From positions 3,596,001 to 3,660,000 of the forward strand of contig OZ252150.1 of NCBI GenBank assembly GCA_965248775.1: a stretch of DNA of 64,000 bases, in the 5' to 3' direction. Position 1 is the stretch's first letter; each line of letters starts with the position of its first letter. Positions 1 to 8,591 of this stretch are shown in pieces. Below the pieces are notes generated by a model. It saw only the letters and a program-made list of their open reading frames with translations. It searched no databases and was not told the DNA's origin. This DNA comes from JBHHUI01 sp965248775 (GTDB lineage: Bacteria; Chloroflexota; Anaerolineae; Anaerolineales; JBHHUI01). The translations under genes were made by a program, and so were the position numbers.

Positions 1-1
1 A

Positions 2-439
2 TTGACCACGCGTGCGGTGCCAATGCAGTCGGGAACGGAGAATGTCGTCTATGATCTGGGTGACGGCGCAGAACTAGAATTGGTGGGAACGCCCGCCGAA
101 CCGGCAGCACTGCTAAGCTATGGAAAGGCAGAATTTCTACTTGCGCCGGGCCTGTCTGCAAACGGCAGCGCACAGCTTGCACTCGATGGCGTTGTCCAAC
201 CGACCACAGCACTACTTGTCCCGAACCATGCTGGAGCGGACGCAGTCAGTGCGCTGCTTCTGACAGTGACGAATCCGTGGGCAGCCGTAGTCTCGGTCGG
301 TGCCGGGAACGAATACGGCGATCCCCAAGCGTTAACGCTGGCATTGCTCGAGAGCCGTACAATCCTACGCACAGACGAACGGGGCTGGATCGAGTTCGTC
401 ACCGATGGCGAGAAAATCTGGACATGGACAGAACGCTGA
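2..439 (+). CDS. C-terminal part of a ComEC/Rec2-like competence protein (partial at window edge)
   Basis: The readable part is about 145 residues and ends at a stop at 437-439. Its last 80 residues follow the pattern of the metallo-beta-lactamase-fold tail of ComEC-type DNA uptake proteins: a LLVPNHAG segment in place of the usual VPHHGS, then VVSVGAGNEYGDP, then a long helix and LRTDERGWIEFVTDG. In ComEC this tail sits after the membrane channel domain and may act on incoming DNA. The gene begins before the window, although a TTG at position 2 is in frame. The HHG-type metal ligand is changed to NHAG, so this copy may lack nuclease-like activity. Family assignment rests on the motif order only. 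Confidence 0.6.
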   Translation: MTTRAVPMQSGTENVVYDLGDGAELELVGTPAEPAALLSYGKAEFLLAPGLSANGSAQLALDGVVQPTTALLVPNHAGADAVSALLLTVTNPWAAVVSVGAGNEYGDPQALTLALLESRTILRTDERGWIEFVTDGEKIWTWTER

Positions 440-443
440 AGAC

Positions 444-1346
444 GTGAATGTGAAAAATAAAATCGGAGAATTTTTCGTCGGCTGCCCGATCTGGGCATTC
501 AAAGGTTGGGTCGCCAACTTCTTTCCTGCCGGGACAAAATCAGCGGACTTTTTGCGTGAATACGCACGTCGTCTGACAACCGTCGAAGGAAATACCACCT
601 TTTACGCTGTGCCTTCGGCGACAACGATCGAGCGCTGGCGCGATGCCACGCCTGCGGATTTTCAATTTGCACCGAAAATACCACGCACGGTAAGCCATAC
701 TGGACTGCTCATGCCCAAAGCGGATGAGGCCCAACGCTTCGCCGAGCACATGCGTGGACTCGACTCACGGCTCGGCCCGCTATTTCTGCAACTCCCGCCA
801 CGCTATTCACCCTCTCATTGGGATGATCTCCGCAATTTCATCGAAGCATGGCCGTCCGACAATGCGCTGGCAGTCGAAGTGCGCAATCGCGGCTGGTTCG
901 AGTCTCCGCACCACGAAGCATTGAATGCGATGCTAGAAGAACACGATGTGGCCCGAGTCCTGATTGATACCCGACCGATCCGCGATTTGCCGGGCGCTAA
1001 AGTCGAACGTGGCAATGTCGAAGTTCTTATGGGCCAGGCACGGGAGCGCAAACCGGATGTGCCGTTATTACCCGGTCGGACAGCCCGGTTCGCATTCGTG
1101 CGATACATTGGACACCCGGACGTACCGGCGAATAGTGAATTTCTCGACGAATGGGCGGATCACATTGCCGGTTGGCTGCAAGCCGGCGCCGACGTCTTCG
1201 CCTTTTGCCATTGTCCGGATGAAACGCATTCGCCGGCGATCTGCCGCGCACTGCATACCCGTGTCGCAGCCCAAATTGAGGTAGCGCCGCTCCCGTGGGA
1301 TGAAGCTGATCAGATGGAATCGGACGGGCAGCGCAGGTTGTTCTGA
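444..1346 (+). CDS. DUF72 (YecE-like) protein
   Basis: The product is a TIM-barrel DUF72 protein, a family of unknown biochemical role. Typical landmarks are FFVGCPIWAFKGW at the N-terminus, the EGNTTFYAVPS segment, FAPKIPRTVSH, LGPLFLQLPPRYSP, LAVEVRNRGWF and the late FVRYIGHP and FAFCHCPDE blocks. About 300 residues is normal for the family. An ATG at 405 is in frame but overlaps the preceding gene by 35 bases and would add residues not seen in the family; GTG codons at 444 or 450 place the start just before the conserved strand, so one of these is preferred. The gene follows the ComEC-like gene on the same strand and may be co-transcribed with it. Confidence 0.85.
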   Translation: MNVKNKIGEFFVGCPIWAFKGWVANFFPAGTKSADFLREYARRLTTVEGNTTFYAVPSATTIERWRDATPADFQFAPKIPRTVSHTGLLMPKADEAQRFAEHMRGLDSRLGPLFLQLPPRYSPSHWDDLRNFIEAWPSDNALAVEVRNRGWFESPHHEALNAMLEEHDVARVLIDTRPIRDLPGAKVERGNVEVLMGQARERKPDVPLLPGRTARFAFVRYIGHPDVPANSEFLDEWADHIAGWLQAGADVFAFCHCPDETHSPAICRALHTRVAAQIEVAPLPWDEADQMESDGQRRLF

Positions 1347-1824
1347 GATTCTCGTGAGAATGCTGCTATAGATTCAGAATGGGTGGCTTGCGATCATCCC
1401 ATGGCCGGGCGTGCTCGAATTGACCTGCCAGCCGAAACAATGTTGCTTCGTCTCCCATCCGGCCGGCGAACTGCATCCCGACGGGGAGCCCGGCGGCATT
1501 CCAATGCAGTGGCACTGACATGGCCGGTTGGCCGGTGACATTGAACAATGGTGTAGAGGGAATGAAATCAAAGGTTTCGGCGGCAAGTTTTTCGACCAGT
1601 CCGACAGCTTTGAGCAGCCAGCCCGCGTTCAGCCGCCCGACGATTTTGCTGAGCGCCAGATCTGCTCCCGACAGTTCGAGTTTCCCGATCTGAAACGGCG
1701 GTTCACCCAGGGTGGGGGTCAGTAGCATATCGTAATCCTCGAAGAATCTGCCAATGTCACGAGCGGCCATTTGGAGAGAGCGCGCGGCGTTGGCATAGTC
1801 CACTGCGCGCATAGATTTGCCTAA

Positions 1825-2706
1825 GAGAGTGTTTCTTAAAGGCCGGGTAAGCTTGGCGAATGACCAAATTCACCCAACCCTACCCGACAGACCTGAAGTA
1901 TAGCGAATGGCAATTGATTTCGGAATTCTTTCCAACGTATACGCGCGGACGTCCGCGCAAATGGAAATTGTGGCAGATCGTGAATGCCATCTTGTATCTG
2001 ACGCGTACCGGTTGCCAGTGGCGGACACAGTCCCGTGGACTGCACGGGGTGCTACCCAAGGACATGCCACCTTGGCAGACGGTGTACGGCTACTTCAGGC
2101 GCTGGACCGACCAAGGTGTGTGGGAACGCATCAATACCGCCCTGGTCAAGCACGTGCGTACACAGCAGGGGCGCGATCCACGACCGAGTGCGGCGGTGCT
2201 TGACAGCCAAAGCGTCAAGACCTCCGAGGGCGGCGAGGAGCGCGGAGTGGACGTCTTTAAGCAAACTCCCGGTCGCAAGCGGCATGTCGTGGTTGACACC
2301 CTCGGCCTGTTGCTGGTTGTCGTGGTGCATAGCGCTAGTACTCAGGACGGCGCAGGCGGCCAGGTGACTCTGCAACGGCTGTTTGACCGAATCAAGCGCA
2401 GTGTTCATAACCGTTGGTGCCGCCTGAAACTGATATGGACGGATGGTGCGTACGCACATATCGTCGAGACGGTCCGCAAGCCGTTCGGCTGGACACTGGA
2501 AGTTGTCCGGCGACCTGAAGGAACCAAAGGTTGGGTTGTTCTACCGCGTCGCTGGGTGGTTGAACGCACATTTGGTTGGCTGGGTCGCTATCGGCGTTTA
2601 GCGCGTGACTACGAACACACTGTCAAATCGAGTGAAGCAATGACTTATCTCGCCAGCACGCGCCGCATGCTCAAACTGGCCACAAACTGATTTAAGAAAC
2701 ACTCTC
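1825..2706 (+). mobile_element. IS5-family insertion sequence (IS1031-like), 882 bp
   Basis: Perfect 16-bp inverted repeats (GAGAGTGTTTCTTAAA) lie at 1825-1840 and 2691-2706. They are flanked by TAA on each side (1822-1824 and 2707-2709), fitting the 3-bp TNA target duplication of the IS1031 group. One transposase gene fills the element. The insertion splits the amidase gene, which reads through in frame once the element is removed, so it is simple and recent. Confidence 0.9.
1860..2690 (+). CDS. IS5-family transposase
   Basis: This 276-residue DDE transposase cuts and rejoins the ends of its own element. Visible features are the N-terminal DUF4096-like region (DLKYSEWQLISEFFP, TGCQWR, WQTVYGYFRRW), the first catalytic Asp in AAVLDSQSVKTSE, the second in LIWTDGAYA, and the C-terminal RRWVVERTFGWLGRYRRLARDYE block that carries the catalytic Glu and is diagnostic of IS5. 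It is a single uninterrupted frame, matching IS1031-type elements rather than the two-frame IS427 type. It appears intact and potentially active. Confidence 0.93.
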   Translation: MTKFTQPYPTDLKYSEWQLISEFFPTYTRGRPRKWKLWQIVNAILYLTRTGCQWRTQSRGLHGVLPKDMPPWQTVYGYFRRWTDQGVWERINTALVKHVRTQQGRDPRPSAAVLDSQSVKTSEGGEERGVDVFKQTPGRKRHVVVDTLGLLLVVVVHSASTQDGAGGQVTLQRLFDRIKRSVHNRWCRLKLIWTDGAYAHIVETVRKPFGWTLEVVRRPEGTKGWVVLPRRWVVERTFGWLGRYRRLARDYEHTVKSSEAMTYLASTRRMLKLATN

Positions 2707-3790
2707 TAAGAGCGACAGGGCGTAGGTCGAAGGCTCGAAGTCGTTCAGCGCAGGTTTGCGTCCGGCTAGTCCGGCAGCCCATTCCACATCGCCACGCGCC
2801 TCAGCCGCAATAATCGTCATAAAGGAGATCGCAAAGATTTCCCGATTTATGCTTGGCGCAGCTTCCACAACTTCGTGCCCAAGCTCTTCGAGCAACGCAA
2901 CAGTCTCGTTCAAGCCCGCCACACAATCTGGGTGCATATTGTGTCCAAGGAAAGGTTCACTTGTAAACGCGATGCGTAACTTGCCCGGGTCGCCGGACAC
3001 TTCATCCAGAAAGGGTCGTCCCTGATGTGGTGCAAAGTATGGCGCGCCGGGATCCTCTCCGGCTATCGCATCCAGCATAGCGGCGCTGTCGCGCACGGAG
3101 CGCGTGAGGACGTGTTCTATCGCGAATCCGCGCCAGGCTGCTTCACCGATCACCGGTCCGGTGGGCGTGCGCCCGCGTGACGGCTTGATGCCATACACGC
3201 CGCAACAGGATGCCGGGATACGGATAGAACCTCCACCGTCCCCACCGCTGGCTATCGGCACCATGCGGGCTGCGACGGCCGCAGCGGAGCCGCCACTCGA
3301 ACCGCCGCGCGTTCGCTCAATATCCCAGGGGTTGTGCGCTGCGCCAAGCGTCTCCGATTCTGTGTACGGCGTGATGCCGAATTCCGGCGTGTTTGTTTTA
3401 CCGAGCGTGATCACACCGGCGGCCTTGAAGCGGCGCACTATTTCACTGTCCTGCGGCATGGGAATAGAACGCAGCAGACTATTGCCGCTGCTGGTCGGCA
3501 CTCCTTGGAATGTCGCGCCCAGGTCTTTCAGCAGGAAGGGCACGCCGGTGAACGGGCCCTCCGGCAAATCGTTTGCGGCGCTGGCGCGCGCATAGTCGTA
3601 CATTTTATTGACGACCGCGTTGAGTTGCGGGTCGCGCGCTTCGATGCGCTCGATGGCCGCCTCGATAAGTTCGCTTGGTTGTACTTGTTTGGAGCGCACC
3701 AGTTCGGCGAGTTCGAGACCGTCGCAGTTGTCGTATTCAGGGAGCGTTGTCATTTTGCCTCTTCTTTGCCATGTCACGCTTTAAATGCAA

Positions 3791-5263
3791 CTCGAGTGTT
3801 GTGATTTGAGTGAAAAGGCTCAAGCAGCCAAAGAGTAAGCCTGCTTGGCGAATAAGTACGAGAAGACTTGTTGCTCGTCAGTACCGTCAGACAGAGAGCC
3901 GTGAGCCTGCAAGATCAATGCTTCGATTAGCTGCTGGCTTTGTTGGCGAATAACCTGCCCGATGGATTGGATGGGCGCGCAGACCTTGTCACGACGCGAT
4001 GTGGGCAAACAGTGCAGGTGCAGGAACGAATAAGCCACGAAGACCAGTGACCAGTGCTTATGAATGGCGGCGGCCGAGCGCATGCGATATTCGTGGAGCC
4101 CCAGGTTCTGTTTGGCGTCTTGATAAAAGGTCTCAATCGGCCAACGGAGCAGATAGGTTGCGATGATCTTCTTGGCATCCCAACTGAGATGGCTGCTGAC
4201 CAGCACGGCATAGGTGCCGGTTAAATCAGGCTTGGCAAAGCTGATGACCAGCCGTACCTTCCCCAAAGTCGGGATGCGTACATTCTTGCTGAAGCAGTAG
4301 TAGGTCTGCTCGCCCACTTGCATCGGTTTGAAAGCGGAAGGTGGGATAAGCGGCACTAGGTCCTGCACCTTGATGTGCGGACCATCAAAGCGCATGCGTT
4401 CGCCGGAAGCATCCTGGAGCACAAAGCTGTTGGTGATAAGGTTGCGGTTGTTTTTCAGCAGGCTGATCCAGTGCTTGCCATGCGCACTGAGAACTTCGAG
4501 CAATTCGGGTGCCAGGTACCAGGCGTCGAACAGCACCGTTTCAAAGGGCAAATCGTGCGCCAGCGCCGCCTTGACCAGTTCAGCCGCCAGCGAAATCTTG
4601 GTCTGAAAAGATTCGTCCAGAGCCCGGAACTCTGGGTCGGCCAGCAAGGTGGGTGCGACTTGACGTTTGAAGCGATTACGCTCCTTCTTGGTTTTCGGGA
4701 TCGTAGCGTCGGGCAACAGTTTCTTGACGAACGCTTCCCAGTCGGTGACTTCTTCGTAGCGCCGGTACAGTCGCCAGTCGGCCGGAAAGCGAACCGCGCC
4801 GCTGATGTAGTGGCCGGTGACCAGATTGTGCGCTAGCGGATACATGTGGTTGCCGTGGTTGTAATGTTGGTCAATGTATTCGAACAGACTGCCGACGTGC
4901 TCGCACAAAGTATCATCGATGGCCAGCATCGATTTGCGGGCGCCCTGGCGCTTGGTTTGCTGGAATAAGTATGCAATGCGTTCCTGGTTCAGTTCCGCGG
5001 CATCCCAGTTCGCTTCCGACAAGAAGCGCGACAGGTTGGTCTTGTCAGCGCTATCCAACAGGCAGCGCGTCATGTTCGCCATCGACTTGTTCTTCAACAC
5101 AATCAGTCCGGTTAGATAATTCTCGAAATGCCGGAACTGACAGCGGTTTTCAAACACCCCGCGAAAGCTGGCGCTGTGCTCTGATACGATGGGAGCCGGT
5201 TTTACGATGGGAAGTTGCATCGGCCGAATATGCCCTAAGATCACTCAAATCACAACACTCGAG
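3791..5263 (-). mobile_element. IS-476 (IS4/IS701-like clade), copy 1, 1473 bp
   Basis: Perfect inverted repeats of 23 bp begin CTCGAGTGTTGTGATTTG at 3791-3813 and end at 5241-5263. The 7-bp target duplication AATGCAA is seen at 3784-3790 and 5264-5270. Two further copies lie at 45239-46717 and 51074-52552. This copy is 6 bp shorter because one unit of a hexanucleotide repeat inside the transposase gene is missing. It sits in the last codons of the phosphotransferase gene, between that gene and the amidase. Confidence 0.92.
3820..5220 (-). CDS. DDE transposase of IS-476, copy 1
   Basis: The RNase-H-fold transposase has catalytic Asp in SMLAIDDTLCEHVG and ETVLFDAWYLAP, and a late block YLLRWPIETFYQDAK. 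The spacing there is exactly the Y-(2)-R-(3)-E-(6)-K signature of the IS4/IS701 clade. An ATG at 5220 (MQLPIVK) is the likely start; a GTG inside the inverted repeat could add eight residues. Relative to the other copies this one lacks an Arg-Gln pair (KRQGARKS against KRQRQGARKS), an in-frame loss that probably does not inactivate it. It ends close to the left inverted repeat. Confidence 0.9.
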   Translation of the reverse strand: MQLPIVKPAPIVSEHSASFRGVFENRCQFRHFENYLTGLIVLKNKSMANMTRCLLDSADKTNLSRFLSEANWDAAELNQERIAYLFQQTKRQGARKSMLAIDDTLCEHVGSLFEYIDQHYNHGNHMYPLAHNLVTGHYISGAVRFPADWRLYRRYEEVTDWEAFVKKLLPDATIPKTKKERNRFKRQVAPTLLADPEFRALDESFQTKISLAAELVKAALAHDLPFETVLFDAWYLAPELLEVLSAHGKHWISLLKNNRNLITNSFVLQDASGERMRFDGPHIKVQDLVPLIPPSAFKPMQVGEQTYYCFSKNVRIPTLGKVRLVISFAKPDLTGTYAVLVSSHLSWDAKKIIATYLLRWPIETFYQDAKQNLGLHEYRMRSAAAIHKHWSLVFVAYSFLHLHCLPTSRRDKVCAPIQSIGQVIRQQSQQLIEALILQAHGSLSDGTDEQQVFSYLFAKQAYSLAA

Positions 5264-6330
5264 AATGCAAGTTCATGCGCCGCGCGAATGATGAGAGGAA
5301 TGCGTTCTCCGAATGCCGCAAAGCGCTGATCCTGTGTTTGGCCGCGCGCATAGCGAATGTAAATCTGCGCTATCACACCTGCCAAGCGAAAAAGTCCCAG
5401 CACGCGATAGAAACGAATAGAGGCTACATCGCGTCCACTGCGTTCTGCATAACGAGCTACAAGTTCTTCGCGGGTGGGGAATTCTACCCCCACGGGCATC
5501 ATGGTCATGCCGTGCATCCATGCTGGATCTGAAAGTTCCGTCCAATAGCAGAGCAGCGCGCCCAAATCGTTGAGTGGATTTCCAAGCGTGCACATATCCC
5601 AATCGAAGACAGCCACAAGCTTTGCCGGATCGTCCGTTGCAAGCATCACATTGTCTAGCTTGAAATCATTGTGTACGAGGGTATGCGCTTCGGTTTCCGG
5701 CTTGTGTGCGCGCAACCACTGGTAGAGTTCTTCCATCTCAGAACTATCTTCAGATTTGGCTGCATGCCAGCGTTTGTACCAACCTTCGATCTGGCGCTCG
5801 ACAAATCCTTCAGGTTTGCCGAGACCTGCCAGCCCGAGTGCATCGTAATCAACTGCGTGGAAGTCGGCCAGCGCATCGATAAGCGCGAAGCCCATCTTCT
5901 GAGGCGCATCCGGTATCTCGCTGAATTGTTCGGGAATATGGGCGCGTACAACGATACCTTGCCGACGTTCCATCACAAAGAACGGCGCGCCGATGATGGA
6001 TTTATCCTCACAAAAGAGGAAGGCGCGCGGTGCGAGCGGATATGCCTGGTACAAGACAGAGAGTACCCGAAACTCGCGGCCCATATCGTGGGCAGCTTTA
6101 GCAACCGGTCCAAGCGGAGGTCGGCGCAAAACATATTCGTGCGTGCCATCGAAGGTGAGCAGATAAGTCAGGTTGGCAGCCCCGCCGCCGAACTGTCTGA
6201 CGGTAAGCGCTAGCTCTGAGCCTTCCAGCTTTCCGCGCAAATAGCCCGCAAGTCGATCTTCATCGAAGATTTCGTCCGCGCGGACCGGTATCGTGTCGTC
6301 TACTACAAATGAGGGTGACAAAGTGGACAA
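5245..6330 (-). CDS. APH-family phosphotransferase (ACAD10/FadE36-associated type)
   Basis: This is a kinase-fold protein of the aminoglycoside phosphotransferase/choline kinase superfamily, in the subgroup that accompanies acyl-CoA dehydrogenases and is thought to phosphorylate hydroxyacyl-CoA intermediates. Motifs are FGGGAANLTYLL, YVLRRPP (ATP-binding Lys replaced by Arg-Arg as in relatives), LVHNDFKLDNVML (catalytic loop), FDWDMCTLGNPLNDLG (metal-binding Asp) and LFRLAGVIAQIY. The acyl-CoA dehydrogenase gene lies just upstream on the same strand. The C-terminus is artificial: IS-476 copy 1 replaced the native ...HELAFKA stop with ...HELAFSSVVI stop, the last five residues and stop coming from the inverted repeat. 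Function is probably kept. Confidence 0.88.
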   Translation of the reverse strand: MSTLSPSFVVDDTIPVRADEIFDEDRLAGYLRGKLEGSELALTVRQFGGGAANLTYLLTFDGTHEYVLRRPPLGPVAKAAHDMGREFRVLSVLYQAYPLAPRAFLFCEDKSIIGAPFFVMERRQGIVVRAHIPEQFSEIPDAPQKMGFALIDALADFHAVDYDALGLAGLGKPEGFVERQIEGWYKRWHAAKSEDSSEMEELYQWLRAHKPETEAHTLVHNDFKLDNVMLATDDPAKLVAVFDWDMCTLGNPLNDLGALLCYWTELSDPAWMHGMTMMPVGVEFPTREELVARYAERSGRDVASIRFYRVLGLFRLAGVIAQIYIRYARGQTQDQRFAAFGERIPLIIRAAHELAFSSVVI

Positions 6331-6345
6331 ATTAATGAATACTGA

Positions 6346-7554
6346 TTACGGTGTACTCTCTGCTGCATACTGTTTGAGGATGCGGCGGGCGACCGACATT
6401 TTGTGTACTTCATCCGGGCCGTCGTAAATGCGGGCGGCGCGTTCTTCACGATACCAGTATGCCAGTGGAGTGTCGTCAGTCATACCCAGGGCGCCGTGAA
6501 CCTGGATGGCGCGATCCACCACACGCTGCAATACATCGGCGACGTAAAATTTGATCAGTGAAATTTCAACGCGCGCGGCATATTGTCCGGCCTCATCAAT
6601 CTTGTCGGCCGCTTGTAAAACCATCAAGCGCGCGGCGTTGATCTCAGCGCGGCTCTCTGCGATCCAATCCATGATATTTCCCCGGCTGCCAAGTGTGCGT
6701 CCGGGTGCAACTTCGCGCTCACACGCCCGCGTACACATCAGGTCGAAGGCGCGTTCGCAAATGCCGATCCAGCGCATGCAATGGTGAATGCGCCCGGGCC
6801 CGAGCCTCTCCTGTGCAATGGCAAAGCCTGCGCCCTCCGGGCCGAGCAAATTACCCTGCGGGACGCGACAATCTTCGTAAACAACTTCAGAATGTGAGCG
6901 ATAGTCTTCGCCGGGATCACCCATCACTGAGATGTTTCGTTCGATGCGGAAGCCGGGCGTATCGGTGGGAACGATGAGCTGGCTGGCGCGCTTGTAGCGG
7001 CTCACGGCATCCGGGTTGGTGACAGCCATGACGATGGCAAAGGCAGCCCCATCAGCAGCGGTCGTGAACCACTTGCGCCCGTTGATCACGTAATCGTCGC
7101 CGTCCTTGTCCGCGCTGGTCTCCATCCAGGTCGGGTTGGAACCAGGCAAATTTGGCTCGGTCATGGAAAAACAACTGCGGATGTCGCCGTTCGCCAGTGG
7201 CTCCAGATAAGTGTGCTTTTGTGCCTTTGTGCCGTGCTCCATCAGGATTTCCATGTTGCCGACATCCGGCGCCTGTGATCCGAAGACGAAATGACCGAGT
7301 GGCGAACGACCCAGCGCCTCACTCACATGAGCGAATTCGGGCAAAGATAAGCCCACGCCGCCATAAATCTCCGGCAGGTGGGGGGCCCACAAGTTGAGTT
7401 CCTTTACCCGCAAACGGAGTTCGGTCAAGGCTGGCAACAGGGAACGAAACGGCTGCGTGAGAAACTCTGGCTCGAGCGGCAGCACTTCTTCGACCATAAG
7501 CTGACGGATGGAGGGCAGGACCTGCTGAAGCCGTTCAGATTGTTCAGACTGCAC
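6346..7554 (-). CDS. Acyl-CoA dehydrogenase
   Basis: An FAD-dependent acyl-CoA dehydrogenase for the first oxidation step of acyl-CoA breakdown. Family blocks are LNLWAPHLPEIYGGVGLS, CFSMTEPNLPGSNPT, DDYVINGRKWFTTAADGA, LLGPEGAGFAIAQERLGPGR, DRAIQVHGALGMTDDTPLAYWYREERAARIYDGPDEVH. Size near 400 residues fits the ACAD10/11-type branch. The GTG at 7554 is preceded by AAGGAG six bases upstream and is preferred over the ATG at 7608, whose extra 18 residues do not look conserved. It lies 15 bases before the phosphotransferase, a pairing typical of this branch. Substrate unknown; the MaoC hydratase and SDR upstream suggest a hydroxyacyl/branched acyl-CoA route. Confidence 0.9.
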   Translation of the reverse strand: MQSEQSERLQQVLPSIRQLMVEEVLPLEPEFLTQPFRSLLPALTELRLRVKELNLWAPHLPEIYGGVGLSLPEFAHVSEALGRSPLGHFVFGSQAPDVGNMEILMEHGTKAQKHTYLEPLANGDIRSCFSMTEPNLPGSNPTWMETSADKDGDDYVINGRKWFTTAADGAAFAIVMAVTNPDAVSRYKRASQLIVPTDTPGFRIERNISVMGDPGEDYRSHSEVVYEDCRVPQGNLLGPEGAGFAIAQERLGPGRIHHCMRWIGICERAFDLMCTRACEREVAPGRTLGSRGNIMDWIAESRAEINAARLMVLQAADKIDEAGQYAARVEISLIKFYVADVLQRVVDRAIQVHGALGMTDDTPLAYWYREERAARIYDGPDEVHKMSVARRILKQYAAESTP

Positions 7555-7564
7555 GGTGTTCTCC

Positions 7565-7675
7565 TTAGAGGGTGACCTGCGTACGATGGCCGACCGGTTG
7601 GCCGCCATCGATGACGAAAGTGCTACAGGTGATGATCGTTACTATGTTTGGAAAGTCGAAGTTCGATTGAGTCAT
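7565..7675 (-). pseudogene. Remnant of an SDR gene: N- and C-terminal ends joined (36 codons)
   Basis: A small open frame runs ATG (7675) to TAA (7565). It begins MTQSNFDFPNIVTIIT, which resembles the first strand of a short-chain dehydrogenase, and then passes directly into TFVIDGGQPVGHRTQVTL, which resembles the last strand and tail of the same family (the usual TFVIDGG motif). About 230 central residues, including the nucleotide-binding glycines and the YxxxK site, are missing without loss of frame. The stop lies immediately upstream of the Shine-Dalgarno of the acyl-CoA dehydrogenase, so it keeps its place in the operon. It is read here as an internal deletion product; no function is proposed. 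Confidence 0.55.
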
Positions 7676-7751
7676 GGATTGAATTTTCAATCTTTAACGC
7701 AAAATTGAAAAGAGCGGGAACTGCAAAGAAGTCGTTCCTAATTTCTTTTTA

Positions 7752-8582
7752 TCAAATCCCTGCTCCGCCAGTCACTTCCAGCGTATGACCAGTGATGTAG
7801 CTGGCATATGGTGAGGCCAGCATCAGGATGCCGCCAGCCGCTTCATCTGGGGTGGCCGGTCGCCCGAGGGGAATTAGCATTGTCATGTTACCGCGCAGTT
7901 TGTCCGGGATACCCAGTGCAACCTCTTTGCCGTCCACATCAATGGCCTCGCCTGCTTCCGTTGCGCCTGTCAGCCGCGTGTCGATATAACCAAACGCTAC
8001 TGCATTGCAGCGCACGCCAAACGCCCCCCATTCTTTGGCGATGGTTTTTCTCAGGCCAATGACGCCCATCTTGCCGGTCGCGTAGTTTGCCTGCCCAAAG
8101 TTGCCATGCAGACCGGACGTTGAAGAAACGTTGATCACACAGCGCGGTTCGACTTCGCCGCCGGCTGCCTGTTCGGCTTTGGCTGCGTCGCGCATATAGG
8201 GTGTCGCAGCGCGGATCATGCGGAAAGGGGCTGTGGCGTGCACATCCAGGATGGCCTGCCATTGTTCGTCCGTCATTTTGTGCACTACGCCATCCCAGGT
8301 AAAGCCGGCGTTGTTGACGAGGATATTGAGCTTGCCATGTGTTTCAATTGTCGTTTTCATCAAATGATCCGGGAAAGCCGGATCCGTTACGCTGCCTGCA
8401 ATTGCCAGCGCATCGCCACCGGCAGCGTTTATTTCATCAGCCACTTCCTCGGCGGGCTCAAGATTGAGATCGTTTACAACCACATGCGCGCCTTCCTGTG
8501 CAAAGAGCCGCGCAGCACTCGCGCCGATACCGCGCCCGGCGCCGGTGACGATCGCAACCTGGTTTTCAAGTAGTCCGGTCAT
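7752..8582 (-). CDS. Short-chain dehydrogenase/reductase (3-hydroxyacyl-CoA dehydrogenase-like)
   Basis: A classical SDR with TGAGRGIGASAARLF (cofactor loop), VVNDLNL, ILVNNAGFTWDG, a catalytic Ser in VINVSSTSGLHGNFG and YATGK. The ND after the second strand suggests an NAD(H) preference. It ends ITGHTLEVTGGAGI, as in multifunctional-enzyme type-2 related dehydrogenases. The inserted DVDGKEVALGIPDKLRGNMTMLIPLGRP stretch is typical of this branch. It lies 10 bases after the MaoC hydratase gene on the same strand; together they could carry out hydration and oxidation of enoyl-CoA, but substrate specificity cannot be read from the sequence. Confidence 0.9.
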   Translation of the reverse strand: MTGLLENQVAIVTGAGRGIGASAARLFAQEGAHVVVNDLNLEPAEEVADEINAAGGDALAIAGSVTDPAFPDHLMKTTIETHGKLNILVNNAGFTWDGVVHKMTDEQWQAILDVHATAPFRMIRAATPYMRDAAKAEQAAGGEVEPRCVINVSSTSGLHGNFGQANYATGKMGVIGLRKTIAKEWGAFGVRCNAVAFGYIDTRLTGATEAGEAIDVDGKEVALGIPDKLRGNMTMLIPLGRPATPDEAAGGILMLASPYASYITGHTLEVTGGAGI

Positions 8583-8591
8583 TTTTACTCC

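Larger units (their letters stand above)
1366..3753 (-). pseudogene. Amidase-signature hydrolase, interrupted by an IS5-type element
   Basis: The N-terminal half is read from 3753 down to 2707 and the C-terminal half from 1821 down to 1366. Removing the element and one TAA copy restores one open frame through ...YALSLLGKSMRAVDYA..., about 500 residues, the usual length of the amidase signature family. Catalytic features are present: Lys in FLLKDLG, the GGSSGGSAAAVA block and the nucleophile region GGDGGGSIRIPA (Ser-cisSer-Lys triad). The sequence is closest in flavour to 6-aminohexanoate-cyclic-dimer-hydrolase-like amidases, but the substrate is unknown. The start at 3753 (MTTLPEYDN) has AGAGG upstream. 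It was the last gene of an operon after the phosphotransferase and is now also separated from it by a second IS. Confidence 0.85.
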
